DNA from: Curtobacterium aurantiacum
GTDB taxonomy: Bacteria > Actinomycetota > Actinomycetes > Actinomycetales > Microbacteriaceae
NCBI RefSeq assembly: GCF_018598555.1
Contig: NZ_JAHEWN010000002.1
Span: forward strand, 124,001-188,000
Reading direction: 5' to 3'
DNA: 64,000 bases
A model generated the notes under the pieces. It was given only the letters and a program-made list of their open reading frames with translations, was not told the origin of the DNA and ran no database searches. Of this stretch, positions 26,554 to 33,353 are shown one piece after another. A program made the translations under genes and the position numbers. Every line of letters starts with the position of its first letter. Positions within the stretch are counted from its first letter, which is position 1.

Positions 26554-27737
26554 GCCGGCGACGGTCCGTCGGCGCGGTCGACCTGCTCCGCCTCGGGGTG
26601 TTCGGGTTGCGGACCCGCCCGGGCCGCGTCGTGCTGTCGGCGCTGGGCATCGCGATCGGCATCGCCGCGATGATCGCGGTGGTCGGCATCTCGTCGTCCA
26701 GCAAGGCGAAGGTCGACCAGGTGCTCGACGCCCTCGGCACGAACGTGCTGACGGCGACCCCGGCGCAGGGCTTCGGGGAACCGGTCCCGTTGCCGTCCAC
26801 CGCCCTCGAGTCGGTGCTGCGACAGGACGACGTCGAGTCGGCCGCTGCGGTCGGCACGGTGCCGGACACCGGGGTGTACCGGAACCCGTACGTCCCGGCG
26901 CCGCAGACGAAGGGCATCGGGGTGCTCGCCGCGTGGGGTGACCTCCCGGAGGTCCTCGGCGGTGAGCTCGCCGCTGGTCGGTGGATCGACGACGCGGTCG
27001 GGGCCCCGCCGCAGGTCGTGCTCGGGTCACAGGCTGCGGCGGTGCTCGGCACGGAGGACCTGCGGCCGGACAGCCGGGTCTGGATCGGTGGACAGTGGGT
27101 GCAGGTGGTCGGGGTGCTCGAGCCCGTCGCGCTCGCCGAGGACCTCGATTCGCGGGTCTTCGTCCCGCGCGGGTTCGCCGAGCGGCTCGGCTTCGACGGT
27201 GCGCCGACCGCGGTGTCCACCCGGGTCGACCCGGCGCACGTCGAACGGTCGCGGGACCGGCTCGCAGGGGCCATCCGTCCGGGTGCCCCGCAGGACGTCG
27301 GGGTGACGCGACCCTCGGACGCGTTGGCCGCGAAGAACGCGACCGACGACTCCTTCACCGGGCTGCTCGTCGGCATCGGTGGCGTGGCGCTGCTGGTCGG
27401 TGGGATCGGGGTGGCGAACACGATGGTGATCACCGTCCTGGAGCGTCGAGCCGAGGTCGGCGTCCGCCGTGCCCTCGGTGCCCGTCGTCGGAGCATCCGT
27501 GACCAGTTCCTGGTCGAGTCGTTGCTGCTGTCGTTCCTCGGCGGGGTGGCCGGCGTGGTGATCGGCGTCGGCGTGACGGTGGTGTTCGCGGTGACGCAGG
27601 GCTGGCCGGTCGCGTTGCCGGTGTGGGCCGTCCTCGGGGGACTCGGCGCGACGGTGGTGATCGGCGGGGTGTCCGGGCTCTACCCGGCGGCACGCGCGGC
27701 GCGGATCCCGCCGACGTCCGCCCTGGCGGCCGTCTGA
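26550..27737 (+). CDS. MacB/FtsX-type ABC transporter permease
   Basis: A 395-residue permease with the MacB/FtsX layout: an N-terminal span with RPGRVVLSALGIAIGIAAMI, an extracytoplasmic MacB_PCD domain (about residues 55-265), then three C-terminal spans containing ERRAEVGVRRALGARRRSI and the FtsX core. It completes the operon of regulator, kinase, lipoprotein, adaptor and ATPase. No terminator of its own is obvious, but a family A palindrome follows 23 bases after the stop. Confidence 0.94.
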   Translation: MSRRRSVGAVDLLRLGVFGLRTRPGRVVLSALGIAIGIAAMIAVVGISSSSKAKVDQVLDALGTNVLTATPAQGFGEPVPLPSTALESVLRQDDVESAAAVGTVPDTGVYRNPYVPAPQTKGIGVLAAWGDLPEVLGGELAAGRWIDDAVGAPPQVVLGSQAAAVLGTEDLRPDSRVWIGGQWVQVVGVLEPVALAEDLDSRVFVPRGFAERLGFDGAPTAVSTRVDPAHVERSRDRLAGAIRPGAPQDVGVTRPSDALAAKNATDDSFTGLLVGIGGVALLVGGIGVANTMVITVLERRAEVGVRRALGARRRSIRDQFLVESLLLSFLGGVAGVVIGVGVTVVFAVTQGWPVALPVWAVLGGLGATVVIGGVSGLYPAARAARIPPTSALAAV

Positions 27738-27759
27738 CGCGTGCGGTGGACGCGCGTAC

Positions 27760-27801
27760 GGGAGGCCCGGTGCCGGCCCGGCGGACCGACACCGGGCCTC
27801 C
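27760..27801. repeat. Dispersed palindrome family A, copy 2 (efflux operon 3' end)
   Basis: GGAGGCCCGGTG (27761-27772) and CACCGGGCCTCC (27790-27801) are perfect 12-bp arms around a 17-base loop. Same core as the 44-bp elements elsewhere; probable terminator of the efflux operon. Confidence 0.75.
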
Positions 27802-27843
27802 AGGCGGTGGCTCGCATCCGCCGGACGCGAGTCGCAGATCATG

Positions 27844-27859
27844 CCTGGTCATGACCACC
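27844..27859. promoter_or_regulatory. DasR-box-like palindrome upstream of the chitooligosaccharide-type transporter
   Basis: The perfect 12-bp palindrome TGGTCATGACCA (27846-27857) fits 11 of 16 positions of the known Streptomyces dre site ACTGGTCTAGACCAGT, including both TGGTC/GACCA half-sites. A further TGGTCA half-site lies at 27861-27866. It is about 90 bases upstream of the predicted -35 box. No GntR/DasR gene is in the window. Confidence 0.5.
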
Positions 27860-27947
27860 TGGTCAAGCATCTGCGTCGATCTGTTCGACATCCGTGATGC
27901 CCCGGAAACACGCGGATCGAAAGACGTCACAGGGACCGATCCAACGG

Positions 27948-27977
27948 TTGACAAGGTGCCCCCGAGGGTCTTCTATT
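27948..27977 (+). promoter_or_regulatory. Sigma70-type promoter of the sugar ABC operon
   Basis: A perfect -35 box TTGACA (27948-27953) is followed after 18 bases by TCTATT (27972-27977). A small inverted repeat CCTTT-CAT-AAAGG (27994-28006) lies near the expected start of transcription and could be an operator. Confidence 0.6.
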
Positions 27978-28025
27978 GCCGAATACGCAACGTCCTTTCA
28001 TAAAGGTCGGACCAAGGGAGTCATC

Positions 28026-29351
28026 GTGACACGCACGCGTTTCGCCGCACTCGGTGCGCTCGCCCTCGCAGGCGCGCTCACCCTCACCGGGTGCTCCGCC
28101 GGGAGCAACGCCGCTTCCGACGGCGGCACGAAGTCCATCGGCACGCCCGATGGCGAGGGCAAGACCATCACCGTCTGGATGATGAACGGCGACCTGAGCG
28201 ACAAGGTGCTCGACGCCGCCGGCAAGCAGTTCACCGCCGACACCGGGGCGAAGGTGACGATCCAGACGCAGCAGTGGGACGGGATCACCACCAAGCTCAC
28301 CACGGCGCTCGCGCAGAGCGACGCCCCCGACGTCGTCGACCTCGGCAACACGCAGGTGCCCGTCTACGCGGCCGCCGGTGGGCTGACCGACCTGACGCCG
28401 TACCGCGACGAGCTCAAGGACGGCCAGACCTGGCTCACCGGGCTCGAGGGGCCGGCCACCGTCGACGGCAAGCTCTACGGCGCACCGCTGTTCGCCGGCA
28501 ACCGGGCCGTCATCTACGACAAGCAGGTCTGGAAGGACGCCGGTGTGACCGACGTGCCGACCACCTACGACGAGCTCACCGCCGACCTCGACAAGGTCAA
28601 GGCGGCCAACCCGGCGAGCGACTTCTCCGCCTTCTACATGCCCGGGCAGTACTGGTACGGCGGGCTGCAGTGGGTCTGGGACGCCGGCGGCGAGATCGCC
28701 ACGGACAAGGGCGGCAAGTGGACCGGCACGCTCGACTCCGCGGACGCGGTGAAGGGGCTGACCGCTTGGAAGGACTTCCAGAACGCGTACTCGGCGAAGT
28801 CCACCCAGGACATCAACACCGACAAGCCCTCGCAGAGCGACGTCTTCGCGCAGGGGAACACCTCGGCGTTCCTCGGGTCTGCATGGGAGATCGGCTCGAT
28901 CACCACGGCGAAGCCGGAGCTCGCCGACCGCATCGGCACGTTCCCGATGCCGTCGTCGACGGCGGGGAAGACGCAGCCGGTGTTCCTCGGCGGCTCGGAC
29001 CTCGGCATCCCTGCGAAGGCGAAGAACCAGGAGCTCGCGCTCTACTACCTGAAGATCCTGACCTCGAAGGAGTTCCAGCAGGACCAGGTGTTCGGGGTCG
29101 ACGGCTGGGAGCCGAACTCGACCGAGCTGCTCGATGCCGTTGCCGCCGACGTCGACGAGCTGCACAAGCCGTACTTCGAGGCGGCCGGCACGAGCCGACC
29201 GACCCCGGCCACCCCGGGCTGGGCCACCATCGAGGGCGATGCGTCGTTCCAGTCGATGTTCGCCGACGTCGCCACCGGTCGGAAGTCGCCGGAGCAGGCC
29301 GCCGAGGGCTTCTCGAAGCACCTCACGACCGCGCTGAACGCGCAGCCCTAG
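28026..29351 (+). CDS. Sugar ABC transporter solute-binding lipoprotein (DasA/NgcE-like)
   Basis: A 441-residue lipoprotein starting at GTG 28026 behind AGGGAG, with lipobox LTLTGC. The mature part is an SBP family 1 protein (ITVWMMNGDLSDK...FTADTGAKVTIQ; later GSAWEIGSI and LFAGNRAVIYDKQVW). It most resembles chitobiose/GlcNAc-oligomer receptors such as DasA, judged by eye. Two permeases follow directly; no ATPase is encoded here, so a shared ATPase of the MsiK type must be encoded elsewhere, as in the Streptomyces Das system. The DasR-like box upstream and the hexosaminidase 6 kb away support an amino-sugar substrate, though this is inference. Confidence 0.88.
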   Translation: MTRTRFAALGALALAGALTLTGCSAGSNAASDGGTKSIGTPDGEGKTITVWMMNGDLSDKVLDAAGKQFTADTGAKVTIQTQQWDGITTKLTTALAQSDAPDVVDLGNTQVPVYAAAGGLTDLTPYRDELKDGQTWLTGLEGPATVDGKLYGAPLFAGNRAVIYDKQVWKDAGVTDVPTTYDELTADLDKVKAANPASDFSAFYMPGQYWYGGLQWVWDAGGEIATDKGGKWTGTLDSADAVKGLTAWKDFQNAYSAKSTQDINTDKPSQSDVFAQGNTSAFLGSAWEIGSITTAKPELADRIGTFPMPSSTAGKTQPVFLGGSDLGIPAKAKNQELALYYLKILTSKEFQQDQVFGVDGWEPNSTELLDAVAADVDELHKPYFEAAGTSRPTPATPGWATIEGDASFQSMFADVATGRKSPEQAAEGFSKHLTTALNAQP

Positions 29352-29354
29352 GCG

Positions 29355-30413
29355 ATGACCTCGACTGCGGAGCCGGTGACCGACGCGGAGCAGTCCGCGC
29401 CGGTCACCGGCGGGCGGGCCGGCGGCGGGCGGGGCGCCGGCGGCCGGCGGGCCGGCGGGCGGGTTCGGGGCCCGTCGAGGGGTTCCCGTCGGGGCGTTCG
29501 CGGCGCGGGTCGTCGGTCGCCGGTCGGGTCGCGGGCACCGCTCGTCCTGCTGGCGCCGGCGGCGCTGCTGCTCCTCGCCCTCGTCGTCTACCCGCTCGTC
29601 CGGCTCGTCGTCATCTCGTTCCAGGACTACGGGCTGCGGGCGATCTTCACCGGGGAGGCCGGGTTCACCGGGCTGACGAACTACACGGACGTGCTGACCG
29701 ACGCGTCGTTCTGGCCGGTCATCCTGCGCACCGTGCTCGTGACGGGTGCGATGGTCCTCGGCACGATCGTGATCGGCATGGGGGTGGCGCAGCTGCTCAC
29801 GCGACTCGGCGTCGCGATGCGCACGGTCGTCAGCGTCGTGCTCGTGTTGGCCTGGGCGATGCCGAACGTGGCCTCGAGCCTGGTCTGGCAGTGGCTCTTC
29901 CAGCCGTTCTACGGGGTGCTCAACTGGCTCATCACGCAGCTGCGGGTGTTCGGGGACCACACGCAGGACAACTGGGCGTCGCACCCGGGGCAGGCGTACA
30001 CGATCGTGCTGACGCTCGTCATCTGGCAGGCCGTGCCGTTCGTGGCGCTGACGCTGTACGCGGCGCAGTCCCAGATCGCGCCGGAGTACTACGAGGCCGG
30101 TGCGCTCGACGGGGCGTCGGTGTGGACGATGTACCGCGCGATCACGCTGCCGGCCCTCGCGCCGACGCTGCTGCTCGTGTCGATCCTGTCGGTGATCTGG
30201 GACTTCAACGTCTTCAACCAGATCTGGCTGCTCACCCGCGGTGGGCCGGAAGAGGCCACGCTGACCCTCGGCATCTGGACCTTCGTGCAGTCGTTCGTGT
30301 CCAACGCCTACGGGCAGGGTGCCGCGATCGCCGTGATCTCGACCCTGATCCTCGGGGTGCTCACCAGCTACTACATCCGCCGGCTCGTCCGCAGCGGTGA
30401 GGAGGACCTGTGA
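29355..30413 (+). CDS. Sugar ABC transporter permease (MalF/DasB type)
   Basis: A 352-residue permease, three bases after the receptor gene. Six spans are visible, and the EAA loop reads EYYEAGALDGASVWTMYRAITLPALAP. The N-terminal ~55 residues are an unusual Gly/Arg-rich, low-complexity cytoplasmic tail (GRAGGGRGAGGRRAGGRV), longer than in the family. It pairs with the next permease; the GTGA overlap shows coupled translation. Confidence 0.9.
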   Translation: MTSTAEPVTDAEQSAPVTGGRAGGGRGAGGRRAGGRVRGPSRGSRRGVRGAGRRSPVGSRAPLVLLAPAALLLLALVVYPLVRLVVISFQDYGLRAIFTGEAGFTGLTNYTDVLTDASFWPVILRTVLVTGAMVLGTIVIGMGVAQLLTRLGVAMRTVVSVVLVLAWAMPNVASSLVWQWLFQPFYGVLNWLITQLRVFGDHTQDNWASHPGQAYTIVLTLVIWQAVPFVALTLYAAQSQIAPEYYEAGALDGASVWTMYRAITLPALAPTLLLVSILSVIWDFNVFNQIWLLTRGGPEEATLTLGIWTFVQSFVSNAYGQGAAIAVISTLILGVLTSYYIRRLVRSGEEDL

Positions 30414-31366
30414 CGTCGACCACCACCCCCGGTGTGACCGGTGTGACCGGGGTGACCGGGGTGACCGGGGTGACCGCGTCCGGGACGCGACCGGACGTGG
30501 CGGGCGCGAGCCGCGCCTCCAGGCCTGGTCGGCTCCGGACGCGCGGACGCAAGCCGCGTGTCGTCGCGAACACCATCGCCGTCGTGTTCTGCCTGGTCTG
30601 GGTGTTCCCGATCTACTGGATGGTGAACACGGCCTTCAAGCCCGCCGACGAGGTCACCACGATGACCCCGATCTGGGCGCCGCTGCACCCGACGCTCGAC
30701 AACTTCACGCGGGCACTCACCCAGGAGGGTTTCCTGGTCTACCTGCGGAACTCCACGATCGTCGTGGTGGCGGCCGTGCTGCTGTCGATCGTCGTCGGGT
30801 TCCTCGCGTCGGCGGCGCTGTCGCGGTTCCGGTTCCGCGGGCGGCGGGCCGTCCTGGTCGCGATCCTGTTCGTGCAGATGATCCCGTCCGGTGCCCTGCT
30901 CATCCCGCTGTTCCTGTCGTTCCAGACCCTCGGGTTGCTCAACAGCTACGTGGGACTGATCCTGGTGTACGTCGCGAGTGTGCTGCCGTTCTCGATCTGG
31001 GTGATGCGCGGGTTCTTCGTGGCCGTCCCCGTCGAGATCGAGGAGGCGGCGAAGGTCGACGGTGCCGGCACGTTCCGGATCCTGTGGAGCGTCCTCTTCC
31101 CGCTCGTCATGCCCGGGGTGATCGCGACGAGCGTGTTCGCCTTCATCGCGGCGTGGAACGACTACCTGATCGCGTACGTGATGCTCAAGGACCAGGGGAT
31201 GTACACGCTGCCGGTGTGGCTCGCCGGGTTCTCGACGAACAAGGGCACCGACTTCGGCGGGCTGATGGCGGCGAGCGTGCTGTTCTCGATCCCGGTCGTG
31301 GTGTTCTTCCTGATCGTGCAGCGCCGGCTGGTCAGCGGGATGACGGCGGGTGCCGTGAAGGGGTAG
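30410..31366 (+). CDS. Sugar ABC transporter permease (MalG/DasC type)
   Basis: A 318-residue permease with six spans and the EAA loop VEIEEAAKVDGAGTFRILWSVLFPLVMPG. The first ~50 residues hold a Val-Thr-Gly tripeptide repeat encoded by a 9-bp tandem repeat, followed by a basic segment. It forms the channel with the preceding permease. It ends 112 bases before the DeoR-type gene. Confidence 0.9.
   Translation: MTSTTTPGVTGVTGVTGVTGVTASGTRPDVAGASRASRPGRLRTRGRKPRVVANTIAVVFCLVWVFPIYWMVNTAFKPADEVTTMTPIWAPLHPTLDNFTRALTQEGFLVYLRNSTIVVVAAVLLSIVVGFLASAALSRFRFRGRRAVLVAILFVQMIPSGALLIPLFLSFQTLGLLNSYVGLILVYVASVLPFSIWVMRGFFVAVPVEIEEAAKVDGAGTFRILWSVLFPLVMPGVIATSVFAFIAAWNDYLIAYVMLKDQGMYTLPVWLAGFSTNKGTDFGGLMAASVLFSIPVVVFFLIVQRRLVSGMTAGAVKG
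30434..30475. repeat. 9-bp in-frame tandem repeat GTGACCGGK
   Basis: Four complete units plus GTGACC, encoding repeated Val-Thr-Gly at the start of the permease gene. Copy number could vary by slippage without shifting the frame. Confidence 0.85.
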
Positions 31367-31394
31367 GACGCGGACGGCCGGCACCTGCGAGCGT

Positions 31395-31459
31395 GTTGGT
31401 TTCAGGACGGAACGGTTGCGTTCCTGTGGGTTTCGGACGTACAGTGCTCGAAACCCAAC
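31395..31459. promoter_or_regulatory. Promoter and probable autoregulatory operator of the fructose operon
   Basis: Three related 9-10-mers surround a promoter TTGCGT-N18-TACAGT (31416-31421, 31440-31445): GTTGGTTTC (31395-31403), GTGGGTTTC (31426-31434) and, inverted, GAAACCCAAC (31450-31459). An additional inverted repeat GGAAC-N6-GTTCC (31409-31424) overlaps the -35. DeoR-type regulators bind such spaced repeats, and the first gene of the operon encodes one. Confidence 0.55.
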
Positions 31460-31478
31460 GGAACGAAGGAGTTCGGGC

Positions 31479-32267
31479 ATGTACGCAACCGAGCGGCACA
31501 CCGCCATCGCCGCCGAGCTGCAGTCCGCCGGTCGCGTGTCGGTCGCCGGTCTGGCCGAGCACTTCGACGTCACCACCGAGACCGTGCGCCGTGACCTCGA
31601 TGCGCTGGAGTCCGCCGGGGTCCTGCGCCGGGTGCACGGGGGAGCGGTCCCCGTCGGCAGGTCGAGCGTCGTCGAACTCAGCGTCGCCGAGCGCGAGGGT
31701 CAGCACGGCACCGCGAAGTCCTCGATCGCCCGTGCCGCGATGCGCCTCGTCCCGCCCACCTTCACCGGCTCCATCGCCCTCGACGCCGGCACCACCTGCG
31801 CCGCCGTCGCCTCCGAACTCGCACGCTGGGAGCCCGAGACCACCGGCTCGACCATCACCGTCATCACGAACTCGGTGCCGATCGCCGCGACCCTGCAGCA
31901 CAGCGACCACCTCGAGCTGCACCTGCTCGGCGGGCGGGTCCGCGGGGTCACGAGCGCCGCGGTCGGCACGGCCACCGTCGAGCAGATCGGCGCGCTCCGC
32001 CCCGACATCGCGTTCATCGGCACGAACGGCTTGTCCGCAGGCTTCGGTCTGAGCACCCCCGACGAGTACGAAGCCGCGGTGAAGGGCGCCTACGTCCTCG
32101 CAGCCCGCCGGGCCGTGGTGCTCGCCGACGCCGCCAAGCACGGCGTCGAAGCCCTGATGCGGTTCGCGCGCCTGGACGAGATCGACACGCTCGTCACGGA
32201 CGAGCAGCCCCCGGCCGACCTCGCCGGTGCGCTCGCCGACGCCGACGTCGAGGTGGTCGTGGCATGA
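31479..32267 (+). CDS. fruR: DeoR-family repressor of the fructose operon
   Basis: A 262-residue regulator starting at ATG 31479 behind GAAGGAG. The N-terminal helix-turn-helix is VSVAGLAEHFDVTTETVRRD with the DeoR signature LRRVHGGAV. The C-terminal sugar-phosphate sensor domain (DeoRC) includes IALDAGTTCAA, VITNSVPIA and FIGTNGLSAGFGLSTPDE. It would sense fructose-1-phosphate and control the downstream fruK-fruA genes; this is inferred from operon context (ATGA overlap with fruK). Confidence 0.9.
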   Translation: MYATERHTAIAAELQSAGRVSVAGLAEHFDVTTETVRRDLDALESAGVLRRVHGGAVPVGRSSVVELSVAEREGQHGTAKSSIARAAMRLVPPTFTGSIALDAGTTCAAVASELARWEPETTGSTITVITNSVPIAATLQHSDHLELHLLGGRVRGVTSAAVGTATVEQIGALRPDIAFIGTNGLSAGFGLSTPDEYEAAVKGAYVLAARRAVVLADAAKHGVEALMRFARLDEIDTLVTDEQPPADLAGALADADVEVVVA

Positions 32268-33277
32268 CCCCCCGCACGGACCCCGGCGCCCGGATCGTCA
32301 CCGTCACCCCGAACCCGTCGCTCGACCGCACCATCGAGCTCGCCGGCGAACTGCAGCGCGGCGCCGTCCAGCGCGCGACCCGGTCCACCGCGGAGCCCGG
32401 CGGCAAGGGCGTCAACGTCTCGCGCGTGGTGGTCGCGAGCGGCGGGGACACCGTCGCCGTCCTGCCCGGCGACGAGCTCGACCCCGTCCTCCTCGGCCTG
32501 GCCACGCGCGGCATCCCGACCGCCGCGCTGCCCATCGGCGCCCCGCTCCGCTCGAACGTCACCGTGACCGAGCCGACCGGCACCACCACGAAGCTCAACG
32601 AACCCGGGCCCTCGCTCGCCGGCCGCCTCGACGACCTCGCCGCGCTGGTCGCGGACACCGCCGCCGCGACCGCCACCGGTCCCGCCGCCCGCTGGGTCGT
32701 GGTCGCCGGGTCGCTGCCGCCCGGTCTGCCCGACGACGCGCTCGCCGTGCTCGTCCGTGCCGTCCGCGCCCGCCACGGCGCGGCCGTGCGGATCGCCGTG
32801 GACTCGTCGGGCGTGCCGTTCACCGCACTGCTGCAGTCCGGCGAACGGATCGACCTGGTCAAGCCGAACGCCGAGGAACTCGCCGAGGTCGTCGGCGGCG
32901 ACCCCGAGGAGTACGAGCGCGACCTCGACGCCGCGGTGGCCGGGGCCGAACGACTCCGGCAGAAGAACGTCGGCACGGTCCTGCTCACCCTCGGCAGCGC
33001 CGGCGCCGTGCTGGTCTCGGACGAGGGGGCCTTCGTGGCCGCCGCGCCGACGATCGTGGCCCGCTCCACGGTCGGCGCGGGGGACTCCTCGCTCGCCGGC
33101 TACCTGCTCGCCGAGGTCGCGGGGGCATCGCCCGAGCAGCGCCTCGCCCAGGCCGTCGCCACCGGTGCCGCCGCCGCCGCACTCCCCGGCAGCGACGTCC
33201 CGGCACTCGACCACACCGACCCGACGGCGGTCTCCGTCCGGGTGCTCGCCACGCACCCGGCCCCGGGACCCGCCTGA
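32264..33277 (+). CDS. fruK: 1-phosphofructokinase
   Basis: A 337-residue PfkB-family kinase. Signatures are TVTPNPSLDRTIE at the N-terminus, PGGKGVNVSRVV, VKPNAEELAEV and the catalytic STVGAGDSSLAGYL. It phosphorylates fructose-1-phosphate, the product of the fructose PTS, to fructose-1,6-bisphosphate. It is a little longer than the usual ~310 residues because of Ala/Thr-rich insertions. Its start overlaps the fruR stop (ATGA). Confidence 0.94.
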   Translation: MTPRTDPGARIVTVTPNPSLDRTIELAGELQRGAVQRATRSTAEPGGKGVNVSRVVVASGGDTVAVLPGDELDPVLLGLATRGIPTAALPIGAPLRSNVTVTEPTGTTTKLNEPGPSLAGRLDDLAALVADTAAATATGPAARWVVVAGSLPPGLPDDALAVLVRAVRARHGAAVRIAVDSSGVPFTALLQSGERIDLVKPNAEELAEVVGGDPEEYERDLDAAVAGAERLRQKNVGTVLLTLGSAGAVLVSDEGAFVAAAPTIVARSTVGAGDSSLAGYLLAEVAGASPEQRLAQAVATGAAAAALPGSDVPALDHTDPTAVSVRVLATHPAPGPA

Positions 33278-33353
33278 CCCACTCACCACACCCGATCACC
33301 CCACGAACACCTGCACCACCGCGCGATCAGCGCCATTGCGAAGGAGCAAGCAC

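Noticed and set aside
28091..30400. A 769-residue frame across the sugar-binding protein and first permease
   Set aside because: Arg-rich frame-shifted reading of two clear transporter genes.
30434..30475. Short regular repeats that might be a CRISPR or regulatory array
   Set aside because: They are 9-bp units in frame inside a permease gene, with no spacers.
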